A stretch of DNA of 37,849 nucleotides from Bacillota bacterium (GTDB taxonomy: Bacteria; Bacillota; Clostridia; Lachnospirales; Lachnospiraceae): the NCBI GenBank assembly GCA_023410575.1, contig JAEYPP010000079.1, positions 1 to 37,849 of the forward strand. The letters run 5' to 3'. The notes beneath the pieces are model-generated. The model was not told the DNA's origin. It did not search any database and was given only the letters and a program-made list of their open reading frames with translations. This document shows, piece after piece, positions 8,517 to 17,216 of this stretch. The position numbers and the translations under genes are program-made. Position 1 is the stretch's first letter. Every line of letters begins with the position of its first letter.

Positions 8517-9227
8517 ATGAAAAAATTATTAGATCTATATCGTCATAAAAATCAAATACTTAATGATGCATTTGATCGTATCGTTGTTAATATTCATTTA
8601 CAAAAACAGAAGTATGGGTATAAATCCTTTCTTTTAGTAGGAACAGAGCCAATGGTAGGTACAACGACGATTGCAATTAATTTAGCAATCTCCTTATCTG
8701 TTTCAGGATGGAAAACAATATTAGTGGATGCTGATATGAGAAAGAATGTAGTATATAAGAGATTAAACGAAGACGCAGAAAAAAATCTTTCTGATTATCT
8801 ATGTCTAGATGCTGAGAAAGAAGAGATAATTTATGATACGAATTGGGAGCTTCTTGATTACATTCCATGTGTCGGAAGAGAGGAGAGTCCAGTTCGTTTA
8901 TTATGTTCCTCTCGGATGGAGATACTGCTAAGAGAACTCGAAGTGGAGTATGACTTTATTGTTTTGGATCTGCCATCCTTGAACTCATCAGTTGACTCAC
9001 ATATACTTGCGGCAAAATCAGATGCAGTTTGTTTGGTAGCTTCTCTTAATGATTCTTCTAAGATAAGCTTACGAGAGGCAAAGAAAACACTAGATAATAT
9101 TGGTGCTAATACGATCGGTGTAATCGCGAATAAAGTGGACAAGAGTGAATATAAACAACATATGAAAAACTTTGATTACTTTAAAAAGTATCGTTATGCA
9201 AAAGGTGGTCATGGAAAGAGAGCATGA
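8517..9227 (+). CDS. CpsD-like BY-kinase homologue lacking the Walker A lysine
   Basis: This protein of 236 residues belongs to the CpsD/CapB family of bacterial tyrosine kinases that work with CpsC. It has the second Walker motif LVDADMR (Asp71, Asp73), a Walker B-like FIVLDLPS and a tail with several tyrosines within the last ~25 residues. The P-loop is abnormal: GTEPMVGTTT (42-51) has Thr49 where GK(S/T) would place the catalytic lysine. The DNA (ggt aca acg acg) leaves no doubt. A similar GTTT occurs in CpaE/TadZ-type relatives. It may bind ATP weakly, act as a scaffold, or be kinase-dead. It sits between cpsC and the nucleotidyltransferase, 29 bp from the latter. Confidence 0.86.
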   Translation: MKKLLDLYRHKNQILNDAFDRIVVNIHLQKQKYGYKSFLLVGTEPMVGTTTIAINLAISLSVSGWKTILVDADMRKNVVYKRLNEDAEKNLSDYLCLDAEKEEIIYDTNWELLDYIPCVGREESPVRLLCSSRMEILLRELEVEYDFIVLDLPSLNSSVDSHILAAKSDAVCLVASLNDSSKISLREAKKTLDNIGANTIGVIANKVDKSEYKQHMKNFDYFKKYRYAKGGHGKRA

Positions 9228-9255
9228 TTGTTAGGAGGAAAGCAGAGGATATCGT

Positions 9256-10494
9256 ATGAGTTTAGAGCTAAAGTATTTCTTGGAGTTATCCAAGTGTGCA
9301 ATCTATAATCAAGATGCCACATCAATTACACCAGCTAATATAAATTGGGAGAATATCTTAAGCTTAGCAAGAAAGCATAATATAAGTGCACTTCTATATA
9401 GAACGGTTAGCCGATTACCTAAGAACCTTCGTCCAAGTCAAGTGTTACTAGATGAATGGAAAGAAGAAGCTTTTCATTATGGACTTCACCAGTTTAGCCA
9501 GAACCAGGAGGAAAGCCTAATCTTAGCTGAAGCAAAAAGACAAGGGATTTTATGTGTAGCCTTTAAAGGCATCTTACTAGCTGAACTTTATCCTGAGCCA
9601 CTAATGCGAACTTCTAGAGATGTGGATATCTTAGTTGCACTAAAAGATAAGGACATAATGATTAAGATTCTAGAAGGTCAGGGGTATAAACTTGATAAAA
9701 GAGATACATCAGAAACGGTTTTTACCTACGAAAAATATGGTGTTTTATCGGTTGAATTACATATCAGTTTATGGGAGGAATATATTGGTAAACGTAGGTC
9801 TTTACTCGAACAACTAGATTTAATAAATCCAAGTACATTCATTGAGATAACTGCCTGCGACATTCCGTTCCATTCTTTAGGCTATGAGCAACATCTTATT
9901 TATCAAATATATCACATAATCAAACACTTTTCTTTAGCGGGAGTTGGTATCCGACATTTAACTGATTTAACCTTATACATAAATCGATATTATGAAAAGA
10001 TAAATTTTCCTAACTTTTGGGACACAATGGAAATATTACGTTACTCTGTATGTTGTTCTTACTTTTTTAAGATCTGTGTGGACTGCTTTGGAATGAGAAA
10101 AGAAGCTTTAGGGGGCAGTAAAACTAAAATAAATATCGATTTTGAACTTTTGATAGAGGATATTATTGATGGTGGAGTATTTGGAAATTCTAGCTCAGAA
10201 CGATTCCATGCGCGTAATATTATTAAGCCTTATCTAAATAATCAGAAAAAAATTGAGTTAAAAAAGTCTAAATTGGTCTTAGGTATTATTTTTCCGGGTA
10301 GTGAAACTATAAAATCTCAATATCCCTATGTAAAAAAGAATAGAATATTACTGCCATTCGCTTGGATTCAAAGAAATTGCTATTTGTTTAAAAAGCAATT
10401 TAGTAAAAATAAATCATTTTGTGGGGACAAGACTTTAGAACAAGCGGGATACAGATTGAAACTACTAAAAGAACTTGAGATTATTAATAAATGA
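9256..10494 (+). CDS. Nucleotidyltransferase-fold protein (PF14907-like)
   Basis: This protein of 412 residues resembles the uncharacterised nucleotidyltransferase family found in RiPP and polysaccharide clusters. The recognisable core is FKGILLAELYP followed by RTSRDVDILV (Asp122 and Asp124 as the metal-binding pair), then a distal ELHISLWE strand. The remainder, mostly helical, is not assigned. In lasso-peptide clusters such as pseudomycoidin, relatives modify the product; elsewhere the role is unknown. It lies between the CpsD homologue and an exported protein in a tightly packed operon. The start at 9256 (ATGAGTTTAG) has AGGAGG upstream. Function here is inferred from fold and neighbours only. 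Confidence 0.78.
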   Translation: MSLELKYFLELSKCAIYNQDATSITPANINWENILSLARKHNISALLYRTVSRLPKNLRPSQVLLDEWKEEAFHYGLHQFSQNQEESLILAEAKRQGILCVAFKGILLAELYPEPLMRTSRDVDILVALKDKDIMIKILEGQGYKLDKRDTSETVFTYEKYGVLSVELHISLWEEYIGKRRSLLEQLDLINPSTFIEITACDIPFHSLGYEQHLIYQIYHIIKHFSLAGVGIRHLTDLTLYINRYYEKINFPNFWDTMEILRYSVCCSYFFKICVDCFGMRKEALGGSKTKINIDFELLIEDIIDGGVFGNSSSERFHARNIIKPYLNNQKKIELKKSKLVLGIIFPGSETIKSQYPYVKKNRILLPFAWIQRNCYLFKKQFSKNKSFCGDKTLEQAGYRLKLLKELEIINK

Positions 10495-10510
10495 GAAAAG
10501 AGGACAATTC

Positions 10511-11455
10511 ATGAAAAAAATAATTTCCATCATTTTTGGTGTTATTTTGCTATTGATGCCATTTCATCAGGCAAAGGTAATGGCAACTGAGATCGGATTG
10601 CAGGATTTGCCACCAAAATTAATTATTGAATCGTATCAGGTAGTAGGGGAACAGCTCATCCCAGGAGAAGATTTTACCTTAAAGTTAACAATTAAAAATA
10701 CAAATCCCTACGTTGACGCACATAATGTCATGATATCGTATTCTTCAAGTAACTTAATCGTATACCCAGTGTACGGTGAATCAAATCAAAGTTTTCTAGA
10801 AAAGATTACGGCTGGAGAAACAGAAGTTATAGAATTACATATGACAGTTTTGGAGAATGCTAATACGAATGTTGCATCGGTTTCCATACAAATGGACTAT
10901 TCCAGCGATGATTTCAGCAATTCAATTACTAATTCAGGACTAATTCTACCAATCAGTGCAAGCTGTAACATGCAAATAGGAACCTTATCCGTTGCGCAAT
11001 CATCGATGATTGGTTCGAAGTCACTTGTAAGCATCGCCTTCTCTAATATCGGATCAGCTGATATTCGAAATGCGAAAATGATGTTAGAGGGTGATATTCT
11101 CAAGGAGCAGAAAGAGGTTTTACTAGGTGACTTACTGATTGGGGCACAGGCTTCCAAGGATTGTTACGTAAATTTTCAACATGAAGGAGAACAAAGCTTA
11201 TCGATCTCTTTTTCCTACGAAGACCCGAATGGAATTGTTTATACAATTCCAGAGGAAAAGTTTACAACGATGGTAAATCCTATTGGAATTGATCCTTCAA
11301 GCACGATAACTCCAGCAGGAGAGTCACAGCAAACACTATTTGAAGAGCTTGAGCTATGGCAAGTTGCAATAATCATAGGAGGAGTCGTAGCTATTCTCAT
11401 AATTATAATTACAATCATTAATGTGAAAAATAATCGTAAATTCAAAAGATTGTAA
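10511..11455 (+). CDS. Membrane-anchored extracellular CARDB-like protein
   Basis: This exported protein of 314 residues has a signal peptide (KKIISIIFGVILLL, with likely cleavage after VMA near residue 26). About 250 residues of beta-rich, Ig-like sequence in two repeats follow (each with the KLTIKNTN- or VSIAFSNIG-type strand seen in CARDB/COG1361 domains). A C-terminal membrane helix (about 282-304) ends in a basic stop-transfer tail. I chose the ATG at 10511, with AGAGG upstream; the longer frame from 10475 overlaps the preceding gene and would bury the signal peptide. It may be a surface scaffold or a polysaccharide-export partner. It is also a conceivable substrate of the operon's peptidase. 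No enzymatic motif is visible. Confidence 0.75.
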   Translation: MKKIISIIFGVILLLMPFHQAKVMATEIGLQDLPPKLIIESYQVVGEQLIPGEDFTLKLTIKNTNPYVDAHNVMISYSSSNLIVYPVYGESNQSFLEKITAGETEVIELHMTVLENANTNVASVSIQMDYSSDDFSNSITNSGLILPISASCNMQIGTLSVAQSSMIGSKSLVSIAFSNIGSADIRNAKMMLEGDILKEQKEVLLGDLLIGAQASKDCYVNFQHEGEQSLSISFSYEDPNGIVYTIPEEKFTTMVNPIGIDPSSTITPAGESQQTLFEELELWQVAIIIGGVVAILIIIITIINVKNNRKFKRL

Positions 11456-11507
11456 AATAAAAGATAAATTTTAAGCATGAGGTTATGAGCGAGGAGTAAA
11501 TAGTGAC

Positions 11508-12623
11508 ATGAAGATAGCGATGATTGGGCATAAGAGAATTCCATCTCGTGAGGGAGGGATTGAAATCGTTGTAGAGGAGCTTTCGAAGCGAATGGTGGAG
11601 AAAGGCCATATGGTACATGTATATAATCGTAAAGGAAAACACGTTGCAGACAAATCAAAAACGATTAAACATCAGAAAATGTACAATGGAATTCGAATTA
11701 TTACAATACCAACAATCAATATAAAATGTCTTGATGCCATACTTTATTCCTTCTTTGCTACGATTCGTGCACTTTTTGGTCATTACGATGTAATCCATTA
11801 TCATGCAGAGGGACCATGTGTTATGATTTTAATCGCACACCTTTTTCGAAAAAAGACAGTAGCAACGATACATGGTTTGGATTGGCAACGTGCGAAGTGG
11901 GGTGGATTGGCAACGAAGTACCTAAAATTTGGTGAAAGGGTTGCAGCAAAATACGCTAACCAAGTGATTGTACTATCAAAAAATGTACAAAAGTTTTTTA
12001 ATGAGACATATCATCGTGATGTAGTATATATACCGAACGGAGTGAATTTACCAGCACTTATCTCACCCAATATTATAAAGAAGAAATATGGTTTGGAGAA
12101 AGATTCTTATCTCTTATTTCTCGCAAGAATCGTTCCAGAAAAGGGACTACACTATTTATTAGAAGCTTTTCAAGGCTTAGACACACAAAGAGAGCTAGTA
12201 GTAGCTGGAGGAAGTTCTCATTCGAATGATTATTTATCTAAGATTGAATCCATGGCACAATGTGATCCACGCGTTATTATGACTGGTTTTGTACAAGGAA
12301 AAGAGTTAGAAGAACTATTTAGTAACTGCCTTGCATATGTACTTCCAAGTGATGTGGAAGGCATGCCAATCAGTTTATTAGAAGCTCTTAGCTATGGAAG
12401 ACAATGTGTGGTAAGTGATATTGAAGAAAACATAGAGGTGGTAGGAGATTTTGGTTACCAATTCAAGAAGTCAGATGTTAATGATTTACGAGATGTTTTA
12501 GAACGGTTATTAAGAGATAAGAGAGCTACGGATGTTAAAGCGATATCAGCTCAGTGTAAAAAACGCTTTAACTGGAATGATGTTGTGGAAAAGCACCTTA
12601 GATTATATCAAGAAAGTAGATAA
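11508..12623 (+). CDS. GT4-family glycosyltransferase
   Basis: This is a retaining glycosyltransferase of the GT-B fold, 371 residues. The N-terminal domain begins MKIAMIGHKRIPSREGGIE, the glycine-rich acceptor-side loop. The C-terminal domain has LFLARIVPEKGLHYLLEAF and the EGMPISLLEAL nucleotide-sugar (EX7E-type) motif. It probably adds an early sugar to the undecaprenyl-linked repeat unit on the cytosolic face. Donor and acceptor cannot be predicted. The best ribosome binding site is a GAGGAG about 12 bp upstream, which is somewhat far. It precedes a second GT4 by 29 bp. Confidence 0.9.
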   Translation: MKIAMIGHKRIPSREGGIEIVVEELSKRMVEKGHMVHVYNRKGKHVADKSKTIKHQKMYNGIRIITIPTINIKCLDAILYSFFATIRALFGHYDVIHYHAEGPCVMILIAHLFRKKTVATIHGLDWQRAKWGGLATKYLKFGERVAAKYANQVIVLSKNVQKFFNETYHRDVVYIPNGVNLPALISPNIIKKKYGLEKDSYLLFLARIVPEKGLHYLLEAFQGLDTQRELVVAGGSSHSNDYLSKIESMAQCDPRVIMTGFVQGKELEELFSNCLAYVLPSDVEGMPISLLEALSYGRQCVVSDIEENIEVVGDFGYQFKKSDVNDLRDVLERLLRDKRATDVKAISAQCKKRFNWNDVVEKHLRLYQESR

Positions 12624-12652
12624 AAGATAGAGTATAGATTGGGAGGAGGAAC

Positions 12653-13843
12653 ATGAAGGTATTAATGGTAAATAAGTTCTTGTATCCAAATGGAGGGTCT
12701 GAGACTTATATATTCAAATTGGGTGATTGCTTGACTGCAATGGGTCATGAAGTCCAATTCTTTGGTATGGAGGATGAACGAAATATTGTTGGTAATCGTG
12801 CTAATGCTTATACATCAAATATGAATTTCCATACAGGGAAGTTACAAAAGCTCTTATATCCGATTAAGATTATTTACTCCAAAGAAGCTCGAAAGGAAAT
12901 ACGCAAGGTACTGGACGATTTTCATCCAGATGTCGTACACCTGAATAATATTAACTTTCAAATAACTCCCTCTATCCTTTATGAGATAAAAAAACGCCAT
13001 ATCCCAATTCTATGGACCGCTCATGATTACCAGCTTATATGCCCAAATCATATGATGTACAATCTAGAATCAGAGCAAGTTTGCGAGCAGTGTCTTTCTA
13101 AAAAATATAAAAATTGCACTAAAAATCGCTGTATACATGGCTCTCGAATTAAGAGCCTCCTTGGTACATTAGAAGCAAAATATTATGCATGGCGAAAGAC
13201 CTATCGCATGGTAGATCAGATAATTTGTCCTAGTGAATTCTTAGAGAAGAAACTGTTGACTAATCCAATCTTTCAAGGAAAGACAATTGTATTACACAAT
13301 TTTATTGATGAAGTAGCTTCAAAAGAAGTTTTAAAGAAAGCATATGTCTTATATTTTGGACGTTATTCCAAAGAGAAAGGAATTCATACACTAATTCAGA
13401 TGGCAAAAGAACTACCACATATCTCGTTTATCTTTGCAGGTAAAGGGCCACTAGAGGAAGAAATCAATCAGGTAGAAAATATTCACAATGTTGGTTTTAA
13501 GATGGGAGAAGAATTAGAACAACTGATTGGTGAAGCTATGTTTAGTATATATCCTTCGGAATGGTATGAAAATTGTCCATTCTCCGTAATGGAATCTCAG
13601 ATGTATCAAACACCAGTAATTGGTGCTAACATTGGAGGTATTCCAGAACTAATTCAAGAGTACAAGACTGGATTGTTATTCGAAAGTGGAAATGGAAGAG
13701 ATCTTGTTGAGAAGGTAACTACATTGTGGGAAAACGAAGGATTACTAGAACAATTTCGTCAAAATTGTAAATTAATTAGCTTTGATACCGTAACAACATA
13801 TTGTGAAAAGCTATATAGAAATGAGGACATGAGTCGTGGCTAA
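12653..13843 (+). CDS. GT4-family glycosyltransferase with Cys-rich insertion
   Basis: This GT-B glycosyltransferase has 396 residues. The N-terminus (KVLMVNKFLYPNGGSETY) and the C-terminal FGRYSKEKGIHTLIQMAKEL and NCPFSVMESQ blocks are typical of GT4. Between the domains lies a cysteine-containing segment (ICPNHMM, CEQCLSKK, NCTKNRCIHG), a known feature of one GT4 subgroup that may bind zinc. It has a good GGAGGAGG at about 12641-12649. Its end overlaps the start of the radical SAM gene by 8 bp, so the two are translationally coupled. Confidence 0.9.
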   Translation: MKVLMVNKFLYPNGGSETYIFKLGDCLTAMGHEVQFFGMEDERNIVGNRANAYTSNMNFHTGKLQKLLYPIKIIYSKEARKEIRKVLDDFHPDVVHLNNINFQITPSILYEIKKRHIPILWTAHDYQLICPNHMMYNLESEQVCEQCLSKKYKNCTKNRCIHGSRIKSLLGTLEAKYYAWRKTYRMVDQIICPSEFLEKKLLTNPIFQGKTIVLHNFIDEVASKEVLKKAYVLYFGRYSKEKGIHTLIQMAKELPHISFIFAGKGPLEEEINQVENIHNVGFKMGEELEQLIGEAMFSIYPSEWYENCPFSVMESQMYQTPVIGANIGGIPELIQEYKTGLLFESGNGRDLVEKVTTLWENEGLLEQFRQNCKLISFDTVTTYCEKLYRNEDMSRG

Positions 13844-14831
13844 AAGAAAATTGCATGCCTCCTTAATTACTACCTATCGCTGCAATGCTAAATGTAATAT
13901 GTGTGACTGCTTTAAGAATCCCACGAGACAAGAAGAGGAATGGAATGTAGATCTTATCGGACGATTACCAGAGATGGCATTTACAAATATTACGGGTGGT
14001 GAAAGCTTCATACGAAAAGATCTACCTGAAATTATACGAGCAGTTGAAAAAAAGACCGACCGGATTGTTATCTCAACCAATGGTTTTTTTACCGATCGAA
14101 TTCTTGCATTGTGCGAGGAGTTTCCTAAGATCGGAATTCGTATTAGTATCGAAGGCCTACAGGAAACGAATGATGCAATCCGAGGGATACCAGATGGTTT
14201 TAACCGTGGCTATGCAACCTTAAAGAAATTAGTAGAGATGGGTCATCCTGATGTTGGATTTGGAATGACCGTCCAAGACATGAACTGTAAGGATTTAGTA
14301 CCTCTCTACGAGCTATCGAATGAGCTAAATATGGAGTTTGCAACAGCTACTTTACATAATTCCTTCTATTTTCGAAAGAATGATAATAAAATTGTGGACA
14401 AACATGCAGTTACTGAGGAATTTGAAAAACTAATTAATGAGCTTTTAAAATCCAAATCTCCAAAGAAGTGGTTTCGTGCTTATTTTAATCACGGATTGAT
14501 CAATTACATATATGGACAACCAAGATTACTTCCTTGCGAAATGGGTACGAATGCATTCTTCTTGGACCCATATGGAGATATCGTTCCATGCAATGGTATG
14601 ACAAAGAAGATGTCGATGGGCAATCTGAATGAGAAGAGCTTTGATGAGATATGGTATTCCGACCAAGCAAAAGCAGTTCGTGCAGCAGTGAAAACATGCG
14701 ATAAGAATTGTTGGATGATTGGAAGTGCATCTCCAGCAATGTACCAGAGAATCTGGGTACCAAGTGCATGGATTTTGAGACATAAGATAAAGGGATATAA
14801 GTTGAAGGAAGAGAAGTTTATTACTAATTAG
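13836..14831 (+). CDS. Radical SAM protein with SPASM-like C-terminus
   Basis: This radical SAM enzyme of 331 residues has the CX3CX2C iron-sulfur motif at Cys16, Cys20 and Cys23 (TYRCNAKCNMC), followed by the NITGGES SAM-binding block. The last ~100 residues carry further cysteines (LPCEMG, VPCNGM, TCDKNC) in a SPASM/twitch-like order, which bind auxiliary clusters in peptide- or sugar-modifying enzymes. The start is GTG at 13836, overlapping the previous stop by 8 bp, with GAGG 9 bp upstream. Because it is coupled to a GT4 it may modify a sugar or lipid-linked intermediate. Because of the PqqD/HprK genes upstream it may instead modify a peptide. The sequence does not decide. Confidence 0.87.
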   Translation: MAKRKLHASLITTYRCNAKCNMCDCFKNPTRQEEEWNVDLIGRLPEMAFTNITGGESFIRKDLPEIIRAVEKKTDRIVISTNGFFTDRILALCEEFPKIGIRISIEGLQETNDAIRGIPDGFNRGYATLKKLVEMGHPDVGFGMTVQDMNCKDLVPLYELSNELNMEFATATLHNSFYFRKNDNKIVDKHAVTEEFEKLINELLKSKSPKKWFRAYFNHGLINYIYGQPRLLPCEMGTNAFFLDPYGDIVPCNGMTKKMSMGNLNEKSFDEIWYSDQAKAVRAAVKTCDKNCWMIGSASPAMYQRIWVPSAWILRHKIKGYKLKEEKFITN

Positions 14832-14868
14832 GCCTAATTCGTAAGAAAAGGTAATAAAGGGAGAATTT

Positions 14869-15903
14869 ATGTGTGATATATTGATCAGCATCATAGTTCC
14901 AGTATATAACGTTGAAAAGTATCTAGATGAATGTCTTACAAGTTTGGTTAATCAAAGTTACAGTAATATTGAAATTATACTTGTGGATGATGGGTCTAAA
15001 GATAAATCAAGTTTTATTTGTGATGATTATGCTAAGAGATATGAGAATATTGTAGTGATTCATAAAGAAAATGCGGGATTAGGTATGGCCAGAAATTCTG
15101 GAATTGATATTGCTAAGGGGAAATGGGTAGGTTTTGTAGATTCAGATGATTATGTAGAAACAAATATGTATGAGAATCTACTTAATTTGGTAATACAAAA
15201 TGAAGCAGATATGGCTTCATGCTTATTTTGCAATTCCAGTAAACGAAACACAAATATTGTTAATAAGTTATTTGAAGGTGAAAATCAAGTACTACAAGTT
15301 GCCTTTGGTATGGTGGGAACACCACCAGAGTATCCACAAGACGCTATGTTTAGTATGAGTTCATGTAATTCAATATACAAAAGAAGAATATTAAGTCAAA
15401 ACAATATCAGATTTCCTTCTGAACGTGAATGTAGTTCTGAGGATTTGATTTTTAATTTGAAATATATAGTAAGCATTAAATCTATAATTTACACTACAGC
15501 AAGATATTATCATTACAGAAATAATGAAAACTCTCTTACCCATACATATTACCCTGATAAGTTTAGAAAAGAAAAGAGATTGATCCATATGGTTGAAGCT
15601 ATTTTAGAATCATACTCACAACAATATGGTACAAGTATGATAATCGATAGGTTATTAATAATGAAAATGAGAATTTCTATACTCAACTGTACCTATTCAA
15701 TAAATAGTTTTGGATTTAAAAAAGTAAATAAACTTGTTAAAGAGATAGTCAAAGATAATGATGTTAGAGAAGTAGTTAATAGATACCCTGGTTATAAGTT
15801 AAGAGGAAGTAAAAGATTGGTTTTTTATTTGGCTAAGTTTAAACAAGTAAAGATTTTAATTCTGCTATCATATATATTTGGGAAAAAACATCACAAGTTA
15901 TAG
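14869..15903 (+). CDS. GT2-family glycosyltransferase
   Basis: This inverting GT-A glycosyltransferase has 344 residues. The catalytic domain opens with ISIIVPVYNVEKYLDECL and carries the ILVDDGSKD nucleotide-binding loop, the NAGLGMARN block and the metal-binding VDSDDYV. The ~120 C-terminal residues are helical and basic, consistent with membrane association. It starts at ATG 14869 behind GGGAGA. Here the base composition becomes noticeably more A+T-rich than in the genes before, with more AGA/ATA codons. This marks the start of the variable centre of the locus. Confidence 0.92.
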   Translation: MCDILISIIVPVYNVEKYLDECLTSLVNQSYSNIEIILVDDGSKDKSSFICDDYAKRYENIVVIHKENAGLGMARNSGIDIAKGKWVGFVDSDDYVETNMYENLLNLVIQNEADMASCLFCNSSKRNTNIVNKLFEGENQVLQVAFGMVGTPPEYPQDAMFSMSSCNSIYKRRILSQNNIRFPSERECSSEDLIFNLKYIVSIKSIIYTTARYYHYRNNENSLTHTYYPDKFRKEKRLIHMVEAILESYSQQYGTSMIIDRLLIMKMRISILNCTYSINSFGFKKVNKLVKEIVKDNDVREVVNRYPGYKLRGSKRLVFYLAKFKQVKILILLSYIFGKKHHKL

Positions 15904-15932
15904 CTTTATTCTTTGAATTCAGGAGGAATGAT

Positions 15933-17216
15933 TTGATAATTAAAATAAGAAAACAAACAAAAAACTATGTACATATACTAATTTTATCTATTTTAGTAGT
16001 ATATTATGCAATTTCAAAATCAATTCTCCCATCAAATACTACATATATTTTTGATTTTATCAATGTATATACTTTTTTTAAATGTTCACCCAGGATCTTA
16101 AAAACTCTAAAAACAATAAAAGCTAGAGGAATCTTGCTTATTTTATTATTCATGTTTTTATTTTCAATTGTTGGTTTCATTATAAATAACAAAAGTATTA
16201 TCAACTATCTATGGGGGATTAGAAATGTAGGTAGGTTTTATATGTTCTTTATTTCTTGTATAGTGTTGCTTGGATTAGATGATGTATATAAGTTAATAAA
16301 GATATTTGATTATTTTTTATATATGAATGTACTGATATGCTCATTTCAATTTTGGTTTTTGGGGTTTGAATCTGATTTAGTAGGTGGTTTTTTTGGGACT
16401 ATTACTGGGTGTAACGTATACATGTTAGTTCTTTTAAATATAATTGCTTGCTACTATATGATGCAATATTTTGAGAGAAGAACAAGTTTGAAAAAGCTAT
16501 TACTTATGTGTAGTTGTTGTTTATATATAGCAATATTAGCAGAATTAAAAGTGTTTTTCTTTGAAATTATTTTGATATTTATTGGGTGCTTTTTATTAGG
16601 TAAGTGGTCATATCGAAAACTATTAACTGTAATTATTGTACCGTTACTTACGATAGTAGTAATAAATGTAATTACTAAAATTAGTCCTGGAACTGTCAAA
16701 TATTTAAGCATTGACAATGCGGTTGAAACTTTAACAAGTAGTAGTGGCTATACGGGTGATGACGATTTAAATAGATTAACGGCAATAACTACTATAAGAG
16801 ATAAGTTTTTTATTAATGATTTAAATAGAAAACTATTTGGATTTGGATTGGGAAATTGTGATACTTCAAGATTCAGTATACTAAATACTCCGTTCTATCA
16901 AAAAAACTCTGATTTACATTATACTTGGTTTATGCATTCAATGACATATATTGAAACGGGTATAGTAGGTATAGTATTTCTGTATATCTTTCTTATAAGT
17001 TTAGGTATCTATTATATCATTAATAAAAGAGAGAAAAATATATGTAATTTCTATTTATTTGGAATCGTTTTTTTAGGAACAGTATTGATTAGTACGATTT
17101 ACAACCCCACATTGCGATCTGAAGCAGGCTATTTGGTAGCTTTTGCATTAGCAATACCATTTATCGCAGCTAAAAAAGAAGAGGAGTTAACTGTTTATGA
17201 TAGAAAAGAAAATTAA
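15933..17216 (+). CDS. Wzy-like polysaccharide polymerase
   Basis: This very hydrophobic protein of 427 residues has about ten to twelve predicted membrane helices and a large polar loop between about residues 255 and 330 (HYTWFMHSMTYIETGIVG at its end), the layout of O-antigen/capsule polymerases. Such proteins join repeat units on the outer face of the membrane. Sequence conservation in this family is low, so the call rests on topology and position. The start is TTG at 15933, directly behind AGGAGG; the nearby ATG at 15928 hits a stop at once. The last 20 bp overlap the GT32 gene. Confidence 0.8.
   Translation: MIIKIRKQTKNYVHILILSILVVYYAISKSILPSNTTYIFDFINVYTFFKCSPRILKTLKTIKARGILLILLFMFLFSIVGFIINNKSIINYLWGIRNVGRFYMFFISCIVLLGLDDVYKLIKIFDYFLYMNVLICSFQFWFLGFESDLVGGFFGTITGCNVYMLVLLNIIACYYMMQYFERRTSLKKLLLMCSCCLYIAILAELKVFFFEIILIFIGCFLLGKWSYRKLLTVIIVPLLTIVVINVITKISPGTVKYLSIDNAVETLTSSSGYTGDDDLNRLTAITTIRDKFFINDLNRKLFGFGLGNCDTSRFSILNTPFYQKNSDLHYTWFMHSMTYIETGIVGIVFLYIFLISLGIYYIINKREKNICNFYLFGIVFLGTVLISTIYNPTLRSEAGYLVAFALAIPFIAAKKEEELTVYDRKEN

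Noticed and set aside
11239..11658. A 139-codon minus-strand open frame
   Set aside because: It is antisense to the CARDB-like gene and the first GT4 gene, both well supported.
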